A stretch of 59,784 nt of DNA from Methanobacterium sp. (lineage in GTDB: Archaea > Methanobacteriota > Methanobacteria > Methanobacteriales > Methanobacteriaceae): contig JAJFTX010000045.1 in assembly GCA_021372715.1 (NCBI GenBank), forward strand, positions 1 through 59,784, given 5' to 3'. Each line of letters opens with the position of its first letter. Within the stretch, counting starts at the first letter, position 1. Both the position numbers and the translations under genes were made by a program. The notes beneath the pieces were generated by a model. That model did no database searches, had not been told where the DNA came from, and saw only the letters and a program-made list of their open reading frames with translations. Shown piece by piece: positions 38,590-47,788 of this stretch.

Positions 38590-39303
38590 TTAAGCCACAG
38601 TCACCTTCTGATACTGGGGGTTTTCACTGATCATTTTAAGATAATCATCAAAAGAAGAAAACCAGGATACCTGAACTTCATATAAGTAATCCTCCGCAAT
38701 TTTTTTGGCCTTCAACATCTCCTCCCTGGTTGGTGACCTCCATGATGTACCGGGCACTGGGATATAACCAGTAATATGATAATGAATATTAGGATCAATA
38801 TCTGCAATGAATCTGGCAATCTCTTCAATTTCATCATAATCCACCTGCCCAGGAATGTAAACACTACTAGCATCAACCATGATTCCCATTTGGTGGGCTT
38901 TTTGGAAGTTTTGAAGCACTGGTTTATTGGACATTCCAGTGTATTTGATATAAAAATCTTCAGATAAACTCTTAATACTCACCGAAATAGCATCAATATT
39001 TTTAGGTGGGAGGTTATAACCATTTGAATGCCCTATCTTGGTATAGATGCCTAAATTGTTTTTTGCAAAATCAGCCACTTCATATAATAGAGGATAAGTG
39101 GATGACTCTCCCCCTACAAAATGAACCCTTTCTATATCCAGTTCACTTAGAACCTCTTTGATCTTTTTAAGATCCAAGAATTTATTCGGTACTGTTTGGT
39201 TCCCAAGTTTGTAAGAACACCAGGTGCAATTAAAATTACAGCCATAGTTGTGGAGGTTAGCCCGTTTAAATTCTTCACAATAAGTTATTTTGTATATTGC
39301 CAT
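38590..39303 (-). CDS. radical SAM protein divergent from nikR
   Basis: A 237-residue radical SAM enzyme; the cluster motif CNFNCTWC starts at Cys22, and VGGESSTYP matches the GGE SAM-binding segment. It resembles glycyl-radical-activase-like or NrdG-like single-domain radical SAM proteins but has no recognised partner. It is paralogous to the broken gene at 46.9-47.7 kb (shared YTG(M/L)SN(K/Q)P and VYIPG segments). The nikR operator lies in the shared promoter region, so it may be nickel-regulated. GGTG precedes the ATG. Confidence 0.75.
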   Translation of the reverse strand: MAIYKITYCEEFKRANLHNYGCNFNCTWCSYKLGNQTVPNKFLDLKKIKEVLSELDIERVHFVGGESSTYPLLYEVADFAKNNLGIYTKIGHSNGYNLPPKNIDAISVSIKSLSEDFYIKYTGMSNKPVLQNFQKAHQMGIMVDASSVYIPGQVDYDEIEEIARFIADIDPNIHYHITGYIPVPGTSWRSPTREEMLKAKKIAEDYLYEVQVSWFSSFDDYLKMISENPQYQKVTVA

Positions 39304-39359
39304 TAAAACACCACATTAAAATTTAAATAGTGATCCTGGAAATAATTAAATAATAGTAG

Positions 39360-39386
39360 GTAGCACCTTTTCCAGGATCGTGCTAC
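39360..39386. promoter_or_regulatory. inverted repeat, probable NikR operator
   Basis: GTAGCAC at 39360-39366 and GTGCTAC at 39380-39386 form a perfect 7-bp inverted repeat with a 13-base spacer (27 bp total), close to the half-site spacing of known NikR operators (GTATGA-N16-TCATAC in E. coli, 28 bp). A third GTAGCAC is at 39438-39444. It lies between the divergent radical SAM and nikR genes. Confidence 0.75.
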
Positions 39387-39486
39387 TTATATTGGTTGTG
39401 GTATAAATGTTTTACGATAGCAAACTTTTTAATGATGGTAGCACTATGAAAATATAAATATCAAAGTTAAACATCTGAGGTTAAAT

Positions 39487-39894
39487 ATGACGGTGGAAAG
39501 AGTAGGAGTATCCTTTGAACCAGAACTACTAGAAAAATTCGATGATCTACTTAAAAAAAAAGGCTATACCAACCGATCAGAGGCTATCCGGGATCTGGTT
39601 CGAAAATCAATCATTGAAGCACACATTGAAAGTGAAGATGAAGATGTCATCGGAACGTTGACCATAATCTACGATCATGATGTGGGAGATGTTACCAACG
39701 AACTTCAGCACTATCAACACTTCCATCTAAGCGAGATAATTTCCACCACCCATGTTCACATTGCAAAATACAACTGCCTAGAGGTTTTAGTGTTAAGGGG
39801 TAAAGCAAAAAGCGTCAGAAAACTAGCAGACCATATCCGAGCCATAAAAGGCGTGAAACATGGAGAACTAGTAACCACCAAATCAACAATTTAA
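39487..39894 (+). CDS. nikR: nickel-responsive transcriptional regulator
   Basis: A ribbon-helix-helix repressor that binds DNA when loaded with nickel. The 135 residues have an N-terminal RHH domain (ERVGVSFEPELLEKFDDLL) and a C-terminal ACT-like metal domain with the nickel ligands in the canonical arrangement: His in the LQHYQHFH region and HVHIAKYNC, matching His87, His89 and Cys95 of E. coli NikR in spacing. GAGG precedes the ATG. The inverted repeat just upstream suggests autoregulation. Confidence 0.95.
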   Translation: MTVERVGVSFEPELLEKFDDLLKKKGYTNRSEAIRDLVRKSIIEAHIESEDEDVIGTLTIIYDHDVGDVTNELQHYQHFHLSEIISTTHVHIAKYNCLEVLVLRGKAKSVRKLADHIRAIKGVKHGELVTTKSTI

Positions 39895-39921
39895 AAAATT
39901 CATCCCGGAATTAATAGGAAT

Positions 39922-40230
39922 TTGGATATTTTTGATGAAATTGATTTTTTAGAAAATCAATTCAAGGATATGGAATTTCAAGATCTTATGGATGACCCAG
40001 TATTGCAGAGAGCTTGTCTAAAAAGCCTAGAAATTATTGGTGAAGCCGTTAAAAATATTTCTGATAACTTTAAAAGTGAAACCCCCGAAATTGAATGGAG
40101 AAAAATAGCAGGATTAAGAGATAAATTAATCCATCACTATTTTGGCGTAGATTGGGAAATAGTTTGGAATGTAATTAACAATAAGATTCCGGGAATTAAA
40201 GAGCATCTAAACACCATAAAACATATTTAA
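39922..40230 (+). CDS. orphan HepT-like HEPN ribonuclease toxin family protein
   Basis: A 102-residue DUF86/HepT-like protein with the SLEIIGEAVKN segment and the catalytic HEPN motif Rx4HxY intact (RDKLIHHYF). HepT proteins are RNase or tRNA-modified toxins normally encoded with an MntA nucleotidyltransferase antitoxin; none is adjacent. The frame begins right after the nikR stop; the first usable start is TTG at 39922, and about eight N-terminal residues usual in the family are missing, so the gene may be truncated. It may be co-transcribed with nikR. Confidence 0.65.
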   Translation: MDIFDEIDFLENQFKDMEFQDLMDDPVLQRACLKSLEIIGEAVKNISDNFKSETPEIEWRKIAGLRDKLIHHYFGVDWEIVWNVINNKIPGIKEHLNTIKHI

Positions 40231-40424
40231 TACAAATAATAAACCCAAATTCAAAAATCAATCCCTTTTTAAGTCCTAGAGATGATGATTCTTTAAAGGA
40301 AAACAGGGCATTTGCTGATTAGAACATGGATAATAAGCTTCTATTTATAAAGCTGTTAAACAGTTTATTTTCAAAATAGTATGCTTGCATAGGGGATAAT
40401 TCTTTTTGTAGTGTAAATTTAACT

Positions 40425-40461
40425 TTTTTAAAAAAAATAAGAAAAAAAAGAGGGTTTTTTT
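40425..40461 (-). terminator. T-rich terminator after the giant surface protein gene
   Basis: On the minus strand two T8-type tracts (plus-strand A tracts near 40430-40438 and 40442-40449) follow the stop codon at 40462. Confidence 0.5.
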
Positions 40462-43400
40462 TTAAATTGTTGTCCTGCTGGGGTAGTGGTCGTAGGTGGG
40501 TTCGTTGCCGTCTATGGGTCTTGGTTCGTTGCTGGTCCAGTCGCTCCAGTAGTTTCCATTGGTTCTTTTGTTGAAGTTGTTTTTCTCTCCATTGACTGCA
40601 TATGCCTGTAATGGGTTGTTGATGAAGTTATTCTGGTATACGGAAGTGTTACGAGCGGTGTCTAATATCACTCCACCCCATCCGTTGCTTTCGATGGTGT
40701 TGTGATGTATTACCGTACCATTACTGTTTCTGGCAAATACTCCAATCACACCGTTACTTTTTATCTGCGAACCGGCAATGGTGTTGCTGTTGGAGTTTAG
40801 TATGGCCACTCCAATATCACTATTACCTTGGATGTTGTTACCGGATAGGGTGTTACTTGCTGAGCCGTTAACTATGTAAACTCCTTCTATGTTATTGCTG
40901 ATTTCATTACCGTTATTTATGGTGTTCCCCGTGGCATTGTCCAGGCATATACCTACCCAGCCATTGTTCTGCACGGTGTTAGCACTTATGGTGTTGGTGT
41001 TGCTATTCTGGATGAATAATCCCATAACTCCATTATTAGATAAAGTATTGGAATCTATGGTGTTGCCTGTGGAGTTGTTGAGGATGTCAATGCCGTTGTT
41101 GGTGTTGTTATGGATGTTGTTTCCTGCTACTAGGTTGCTGTTGGAGTTGTTGGCCAGGTAAACTCCTTCCGTGTTATTGCTGATCTCATTACTGTTACTT
41201 ATGGTGTTTCCGGTGGCGTTGTCCAGGCATATGCCTACCCAGCCATTATTCTGCACTGTGTTATTGGTTATGGTGTTGGTGCTGCTGTTCTGGATGAACA
41301 AACCAATTACCGCATTATGGGATAGTATGTTGGAATCTAGGCTGTTGCCGGTGGAGTTGCTGAGGATGTCAACACCATTATTGATGTTGTTATGAATGTT
41401 GTTACTGTTTATGAGGTTGTTGTTGGAGCTGTTTACTATGTAAAGCCCTTCCAGATTACCAGCGATTTCATTACCGTTGATAATGTTTGCAGTGGATTGA
41501 TCCAGACAGATTCCGGTCCAATTATTATTGGTGATGGTGTTTCCGTTGATGGTGTTTGCAGTGGATTTATAGAGTTTGATTCCCATGAAATTGTTGTTTA
41601 TGCTGTTTCCGCTTATTTGGCAGTTATCTGCAGAGTACAAACGTATACCTGCAGAGTTGGTCGCTCCGGTCAGGTTGAATCCGGTGATACTGGTTCCGCT
41701 GCCTGTTGAACTGATACTGAATATGGGAATGTCCGGGTTAGCAGGGTTAACAGTTACAACACCCGTAGTATTGAACGTTAACTGCTTATCGATGAAGACA
41801 TTCTCCGTATAGGTCCCATTATGCACAATGAGAGTATCACCATCCATTGTTAGAACATCTTCAATTGCATCCTGTATACTGGTGTAAACCAGATTTGTGC
41901 GAACGTTAGTGATGATCATCGACGGATCCACACTTATCAGGTCTGTTTTGATTTCTTCATCAGATCCTCCGGGTCCGGTTACTGTTAATTTAACGGTGTA
42001 GGTACCCGCAGCAAAAGACCATAGCGGATTCTGCTCAGTACTATCCACCGTACCATTGTTGTCAAAGTCCCAAGCATAACCAGTAGCATCGGTAGACTGA
42101 TCAGTAAACTGCACAGTTAAAGGTGCAAATCCACTAACAACATCTGCAGTGAAAGCAGCGACTGGGTTCATGGTTAGGGTTAGTATGGCGTTTTGTAGGG
42201 CCATGTATGAACCACCGTATACTCCGAGTTCGTTGGTGCCGTTTTGTAGGGCAGGTACGACGTTGTAATAGTTTAATGATGGGTCACTTCCTCCAGCGTT
42301 GCTCAGGAGGATGGTTTGTCCGTTGAAGAGTATGCTTCCTGTATCACCCTGTCCTGATGGTGTGATGGTTATCATTTGAGCTGAAGATACATTGCTGGTG
42401 GTTACATTATTGAACATTGCAAAGCCTGTGGCTGGTTGATGTTGTAGGACGTCGTATCCTTCATCTATCCATATTTTTCGGTATGGTTGAGTGGCAGATT
42501 GGTAGACCACGATTAGGATTGTGGCGTAGCTGGCTGTGCTATGGGTGGATAAGACTGCTACGTTGTTGCCTGTTGTATTGAAGTATGGTGTTACATCGTA
42601 GATGTCCTGACCATCATCCTGGTCAACATAATGTGCTAGGGGTGTTGTGATGTCGGTGCCATTGAAATTTAAAGTGTATCCTGGGTTGCCATACCAGGTC
42701 CAAGCCTGATATAGGCGGGCGGTTAGGATGATTGCACCTTCTGGAATATTTAAATCACTAGGAGTAAATGTGGCAGTTCCCGTTCCGGAATTAGGGTATG
42801 GATATGCGAACCAGCCGTAACCACCATATTGGGCCATGGCTAATCCTACATTACCTTCAACATAATATTCTGTTTCCAGGTCGGTTCCATTGTAGTATCT
42901 TCCCCCATTCCAGGGATCACCTGTGTAAGTATTGAAATTTCTGGTCTGCACTGGTGATATATTTCCACTAACATCCACCGCGATGAACTTCACAACAATG
43001 GAAGAATATAACGGGATTGTAATAGGATCGCTATATGGTGTGCTATTTGTGGTGGGGTCTGTTCCATCGGTGGTGTAGTAGATTATGGGGTTGGAGTCCA
43101 TGTTGTCAGTGGCGGATAATGTGATATTAGTTCCATTTTGGGTTGCGTCAGCAGTAGGTGCTTCATTATCTGTGATGTGATATATTTCGGTTTGTACTGG
43201 TGAGATGTTTCCACTTTTGTCCACTGAGATGAACTTCAAAGTCAGGTTAGTCGTTTGGTAGATGTCAATGGGGCCATTATATAATTGGCTGTTGGTGGTG
43301 GGGTCTGTTCCATCAAGGGTGTAGTAGATTGTTGGGTTTAGATCGGCATTATCCGCTGCTGATAGGGTTATTAGTGTTCTTATGTTGTAGTTTCCACCTA

Positions 43401-46400
43401 TTGGGCTGGCCACTACGGTTGGTGATTCTGTGTCGTTGATGTTGTAGAGTTCTGTTTGTACAGTTCCGATGTTACCAAATCGGTCCGCGCTTATGAACTT
43501 TAAGGTGGTATTTTCAGTGATGATGATTGGAATGGTGTACATTGCACTGTTTGTAGTGGGGTCTGAGCCATCTGTGGTGTAATAAACCACTGGATAGGGG
43601 TCGTAGTTGTCTGTGGCTGATAATGTAACTGTTATTCTTGATGTGTATGTTCCACTGGCAGGGTTAACTGTGACATTGGGCGCTTCATGGTCGTCTGGAA
43701 GTGGATTTACGGTGATGTAATCGGTTTTTGTTATGGAATTACTACCACCAACATTGGAGGCTGTTAATTTCACTGTGTAAACACCTGTGGTGTTGTAGAT
43801 CCATGTGGGATTTTGTTCTGTGCTGTCAACCGTACCGTCATTGTCGAAGTCCCAGGCCCATGCTGTTGGAGTGCCGTTGGTGGACTGATCAGTGAAGTGC
43901 ACAGTTAGAGGCACATAATCAAAGGTCCTATCAGCATTGAAATCAGCAACAGGAGGTCTGATGTCAAGTTTACCGAAGAAAGCATCTGAACTTCCGCCTG
44001 AAGCTGGTTGGAAGGCTCCGGGTGTTGTCGGAAGCGCAGTATAATTATCGTATCCTGTTATGTACACGTTCCCCTCATTATCCACATCAATAGCGGTTCC
44101 CATATCTGAGCCTGATCCACCGTAGTATGTGCTGTATATCAGATTACCGTTGGAATCGAATTTGGAGATGAATGCATCGTGGGCTGCTGCACCTGAACCA
44201 GGATTTTTGGTTGTCCGGTAAGCTCCAGGGGTTGTGGGGAAGTTTGTAGAATTGGTTCTTCCACCAATGTATACATATCCATTTTTATCAATTACTATGC
44301 TATGCCCATATTCTGATGTATTTGTATCTCCCCCACCTCCAAGGTAGGTGCTGAAAACCAAACTTCCTGCAGGGTCAAACTTAGTAACGACAACATCTGA
44401 AACACCATTAATATTTGTTTGGTAAGCTCCAATTGTAGTAGGGAAATTTGAAGAGGTTGTACGTCCAGTGATGTAGATATCTCCTGCTTCACTCAATGCA
44501 ATCCCTATACCATAACTTGAAGCAGTTACTACGGGCGAGCTATTAGCACTACCTCCAAGGTATGTGCTATATATTAGAGCCGTTCCTTCGGAATTTAGTT
44601 TAGTGACAAATATATCAAAGCCTCCTGATGGGCTTGCTTTAGTGGCTTGATAAGCTCCAGGTGTGATGGGGAAATTTGTAGAATCAGTATATCCTGTGAT
44701 GTAGGCATTTCCATTGCAATCTACTGCAATACCAAATCCATCGTCGCTGCTGCTACCTCCAAGGTAGGTACTGTAAACCAAGTTTCCACTGCTATTAAAC
44801 TTAGATACAAAAATATCATCATATCCGGCTTTGCTGGTTTGGTAAGCGCCAACAGTTGTAGGGAAGTCGGTAGATGAGGTATATCCAGTAATGTATACAT
44901 TCCCATCATTATCGATGGCTATATTTCCTCCTATCTTACAACTACTGACTCCTGCTAAAGTATATCCAACTTTATCCGATCCACTTCCACCCAGATAAGT
45001 ACTGTAGGTTAGATCACCGTTAGAATTAAATTTAGCCAGGAATAAGTCGTCACTGCCAGCATTGGTATTTTGGTATGCGTTGCTTGTGGTTGGGAAGTTG
45101 GTAGATGCGGTATATCCAGTAATGTAGATATTCCCATTTGTATCCACTATAATACCTGATCCGTAGTCATTTCCACTCCCACCTAGGTAAGTGCTGTACA
45201 TCAATGTTCCGCTAGAATTAAATTTAACAAGGTAGGCATCAGTTCCACCGGCGTTTGTGGTTTGGTATGCGTTGCTTGTGGTTGGGAAGTTGGTGGATGC
45301 TGTTTGTCCAGTTATATATATGTTTCCATCATCATCTACTTTAATATCAGTTCCAGACTCTGCACCGCTTCCTCCAAGCATTGTTGCGTAGTTGTGTGGT
45401 ATGACTGCGATGTAGTTGGTTTTGGTTTCTGATACTGTTCCACCGGGTCCTGTCAGAGTCAATTTCACAGTGTAAGTTCCTGGAATAGTGTAGGTGTAGG
45501 TTGGATTTTGCACGTTACTGTCTGTCACATCGTCATTGTTGAAGTCCCAAGCCCAACTGTTTATAAATCCTGTTGAGTTATCTGTGAAATTTACAGTTAG
45601 AGGTTCAAAGCCGGAGGTAGTGTCTGCTGTGAAATCAGCTATTGGAGGTGCGGTGTATTCTTCCCGTATGGTAAGCGTGGCTAGGTTCATTTTTAGTGAG
45701 CTTCCTACATTGGCGTAGGTTAGGGTGGTGTTTGTTCCGGTGTTGATGTTGCTGGTCACGTCCCATTGGTGTTCTTTGTAGTAGGTTCCGGTTTCTGTGA
45801 GGTTGCCGGTTAGGGTGGTTCCGTTGAGGTTGTAGGTTCCGTCTGTTCCGGATAGGGCTACGGTGTTGAGTGTGGCGCTGGAGACCTGTCCGTTGAAACC
45901 GCTGGTGTTGAAGGTGCTGGTTGATGGTGAGGTGGCTGTGTTTATCCAGTCCTGTCCATTAAGGACCCAGTAGTGCACCTGGTCGGTGTCTCCGTCGTTG
46001 TAGGCTACGGTGAGGGCTAAGAGTTTTATCCGTCCGTCGTAGTCTGTTCCGCCCATGTTCTCGGTTTTAACGTAGAGGGTGGGGTTGTTACATGTTATGA
46101 GGCTGGTGACGTCGTACCATACCTGATAATCGGAATAAACCCGGTTGCAGTGGTCGTTCAGCCAGTAAACCGTTCCGTCTGTGCTACCAGGGATGTTCAT
46201 ATCCTCCACACCTAATAGTTCTCCGGGGTCGTCGTAGTCGCCGTCTCCGTTACCGTCTATTTTAACGGTGGTTCTTACTGGCCAGTTTGCTGATCCAGAG
46301 CCGGAGTATACGTTTACGTAAACCCAGGCCGAGTCAATACTGGTATAAGCCGGTAATGTGTTGGCCTGTGTGACTTCGTTGGTCGCTCCCAGGGTGGAGG

Positions 46401-46569
46401 AAGGCCAGCCATCAGTAGTATTAACGTATAAGTCCCCGGATACTGTACCGGTCTGGTTCTCTTGTAAGGGCGTTCCTGCTGAAGCAGCTCCGCTTAAAAC
46501 CAGTACAAACAGCACGGTCAACGTTAAAAATAACATATTCTTCCTATTTATTGGTGAAATCTTATTCAC
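40462..46569 (-). CDS. giant modular surface adhesin-like protein
   Basis: A 2,035-residue exported protein. Approximate order: signal peptide ending GAASA (1-31), DUF3344-like region (31-300), PKD domain (305-387), SBBP-type beta-propeller repeats with STYLGGSGxD and YITGxTxSTNFPTT motifs (388-866), PKD (871-956), three chitobiase C-terminal-like repeats with YYTTDGxDPTTNS (961-1218), second DUF3344-like region (1218-1468), PKD (1468-1548) and a NosD-like parallel beta-helix (1548-2034). No membrane anchor or sortase motif is visible at the C terminus. The listed start is a GTG within the GGAGGTGA site; the true start could be a nearby non-ATG codon or the ATG at 46536. Confidence 0.85.
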   Translation of the reverse strand: MNKISPINRKNMLFLTLTVLFVLVLSGAASAGTPLQENQTGTVSGDLYVNTTDGWPSSTLGATNEVTQANTLPAYTSIDSAWVYVNVYSGSGSANWPVRTTVKIDGNGDGDYDDPGELLGVEDMNIPGSTDGTVYWLNDHCNRVYSDYQVWYDVTSLITCNNPTLYVKTENMGGTDYDGRIKLLALTVAYNDGDTDQVHYWVLNGQDWINTATSPSTSTFNTSGFNGQVSSATLNTVALSGTDGTYNLNGTTLTGNLTETGTYYKEHQWDVTSNINTGTNTTLTYANVGSSLKMNLATLTIREEYTAPPIADFTADTTSGFEPLTVNFTDNSTGFINSWAWDFNNDDVTDSNVQNPTYTYTIPGTYTVKLTLTGPGGTVSETKTNYIAVIPHNYATMLGGSGAESGTDIKVDDDGNIYITGQTASTNFPTTSNAYQTTNAGGTDAYLVKFNSSGTLMYSTYLGGSGNDYGSGIIVDTNGNIYITGYTASTNFPTTSNAYQNTNAGSDDLFLAKFNSNGDLTYSTYLGGSGSDKVGYTLAGVSSCKIGGNIAIDNDGNVYITGYTSSTDFPTTVGAYQTSKAGYDDIFVSKFNSSGNLVYSTYLGGSSSDDGFGIAVDCNGNAYITGYTDSTNFPITPGAYQATKASPSGGFDIFVTKLNSEGTALIYSTYLGGSANSSPVVTASSYGIGIALSEAGDIYITGRTTSSNFPTTIGAYQTNINGVSDVVVTKFDPAGSLVFSTYLGGGGDTNTSEYGHSIVIDKNGYVYIGGRTNSTNFPTTPGAYRTTKNPGSGAAAHDAFISKFDSNGNLIYSTYYGGSGSDMGTAIDVDNEGNVYITGYDNYTALPTTPGAFQPASGGSSDAFFGKLDIRPPVADFNADRTFDYVPLTVHFTDQSTNGTPTAWAWDFDNDGTVDSTEQNPTWIYNTTGVYTVKLTASNVGGSNSITKTDYITVNPLPDDHEAPNVTVNPASGTYTSRITVTLSATDNYDPYPVVYYTTDGSDPTTNSAMYTIPIIITENTTLKFISADRFGNIGTVQTELYNINDTESPTVVASPIGGNYNIRTLITLSAADNADLNPTIYYTLDGTDPTTNSQLYNGPIDIYQTTNLTLKFISVDKSGNISPVQTEIYHITDNEAPTADATQNGTNITLSATDNMDSNPIIYYTTDGTDPTTNSTPYSDPITIPLYSSIVVKFIAVDVSGNISPVQTRNFNTYTGDPWNGGRYYNGTDLETEYYVEGNVGLAMAQYGGYGWFAYPYPNSGTGTATFTPSDLNIPEGAIILTARLYQAWTWYGNPGYTLNFNGTDITTPLAHYVDQDDGQDIYDVTPYFNTTGNNVAVLSTHSTASYATILIVVYQSATQPYRKIWIDEGYDVLQHQPATGFAMFNNVTTSNVSSAQMITITPSGQGDTGSILFNGQTILLSNAGGSDPSLNYYNVVPALQNGTNELGVYGGSYMALQNAILTLTMNPVAAFTADVVSGFAPLTVQFTDQSTDATGYAWDFDNNGTVDSTEQNPLWSFAAGTYTVKLTVTGPGGSDEEIKTDLISVDPSMIITNVRTNLVYTSIQDAIEDVLTMDGDTLIVHNGTYTENVFIDKQLTFNTTGVVTVNPANPDIPIFSISSTGSGTSITGFNLTGATNSAGIRLYSADNCQISGNSINNNFMGIKLYKSTANTINGNTITNNNWTGICLDQSTANIINGNEIAGNLEGLYIVNSSNNNLINSNNIHNNINNGVDILSNSTGNSLDSNILSHNAVIGLFIQNSSTNTITNNTVQNNGWVGICLDNATGNTISNSNEISNNTEGVYLANNSNSNLVAGNNIHNNTNNGIDILNNSTGNTIDSNTLSNNGVMGLFIQNSNTNTISANTVQNNGWVGICLDNATGNTINNGNEISNNIEGVYIVNGSASNTLSGNNIQGNSDIGVAILNSNSNTIAGSQIKSNGVIGVFARNSNGTVIHHNTIESNGWGGVILDTARNTSVYQNNFINNPLQAYAVNGEKNNFNKRTNGNYWSDWTSNEPRPIDGNEPTYDHYPSRTTI
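40870..41560 (-). repeat. 282-bp tandem repeats in the beta-helix region
   Basis: Near-identical units of 282 bp (94 codons), for example the stretches starting near 40941 and 41223, with a more diverged third copy near 41502. They encode NGWVGICLD...GVMGLFIQN beta-helix rungs. Such DNA repeats can recombine and change the protein length. Confidence 0.7.
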
Positions 46570-46902
46570 CTCCTTTTAATATTTTTATTATAAATCAGTC
46601 ATTAAATATCGAGTATTACAATTTAAGAAAAAATCAACGTTTTATTCATACTTTTAAGCTTATAAACACCTCCAATTTTCTATTATAAAATAGATTAAAA
46701 AGAAACTTAATATATAATACTTTTCATTTAATTTTTATTATTACTAATCGGGTGAAACACAATGAAATTGTAATACTATACGATGTAAGATTAATAATTA
46801 TTTGATAAAAAAAGGAATAAAAGTATTAAAGAAAATAGTCAGTCCATAAAAAAAGTATATTTAATACACTAAATCATGATTTACGATTTATGATAAAGTA
46901 AT
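46570..46902. other. 333-base AT-rich intergenic region
   Basis: Holds the promoter of the giant surface protein on the minus strand (GATTTATAATAAA near 46588-46600 and TTTATAAGC near 46663 are candidate TATA boxes) and two near-matches to the AGTAnTACT motif (AGTATTACA at 46612-46620, GTAATACTA at 46770-46778). No ORF or RNA gene was seen. Confidence 0.5.
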
Positions 46903-47710
46903 TTAATTATTTATTTGATAAAAGAGAAAAGCAGGATTCAGTAGTCTTCTATTGATCTCCTTTGGGAGGTTCCATCGGGAAATACGGTTATCCAGCTTTT
47001 CTTTATTCAGCAATCCTTTCTCTTCTACAGCTTCTACTTATTATCACATTTTTTAGATGTTTTTTAGCTCGGGAATATGCATTTTCCATTTCTAATGGGG
47101 TGGGATTTCTGGAAATATTTCATTGGTTGGTTTATAATCGTTTATTCTGTATTCTATCTCCGGATTGATAGTAGAAATGAATCTGGCAATATTTTCTATT
47201 TCCGCATCATCTACTATCCCCGGAATATACACTGTTTTGACGGCCAATTTGGTTTTTTGATGAATCACTGGTGCATTTTTTAAAATTGGTTGATTAGATA
47301 AGCCCGTATACCACCTATGCAGCTCTTCATCATATGCCTTTAAATCAAGCATCACTTCATTTAATCCAGCTTCAACCAGCTCATCAACATATCCTTCATC
47401 TAGAAGATAGCCATTGGTTTCTAATATCACATCACCAAAATTCAACCCGAAAACCAGATCAAGCAGATAATTCCGATTAAGGGTGGGTTCGCCTCCGGTT
47501 ATTAAGATTTCTTCTGGTAATTTTTTATAATATTGTATGGAGGCTTTTTTAATGAGGTTTACCAGTTCATCAATAAACTATTTTTTCCCCCATTACATCT
47601 CTTACTGGACTAAAACAGCCGTGGCATGCAAAATTACAGTCTGAAAGGGTTATCCAAACCCTTGGCGCGATTTCTGATATGGTAATAAAAGGTATATGCC
47701 GATGTTCCAT
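46903..47710 (-). pseudogene. frameshifted radical SAM protein
   Basis: The remains of one radical SAM gene are spread over at least three frames. The first 46 codons from ATG 47710 hold CNFACHGC (Cys25-29-32) and end at a stop near 47570. The second frame carries ITGGEPTLNRNYL and DLKAYDEELHRWYTGLSNQP to a stop at 47092. Plausible C-terminal residues (TPLEMENAYSRAKKHL, then KEKLDNRISRWNLPKEI) continue in other frames. It is homologous to the intact radical SAM gene at 38.6 kb. It is either a decaying gene or several sequence errors. It lies downstream of cfbA and nicotianamine synthase. Confidence 0.75.
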
Positions 47711-47788
47711 TTGAAAACTCCAGATAATTTCCAGTTAACCTATGTACTGTTCTATTCTGTCATATATTTCAAAAAAAATTAAAACATC

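Noticed and set aside
39360..39386. Reading GTAGCAC-N13-GTGCTAC as an RNA terminator hairpin
   Set aside because: It lies between divergent genes, is followed by no T-run, and its spacing matches NikR operators much better.
40870..41560. CRISPR-like regular repeats
   Set aside because: The period is 282 bp and the repeats encode in-frame beta-helix rungs of the surface protein; there are no short repeat-spacer units.
46962..47283. Two overlapping plus-strand ORFs opposite the broken radical SAM gene
   Set aside because: The minus strand shows conserved radical SAM residues; the plus-strand translations show no recognisable protein.
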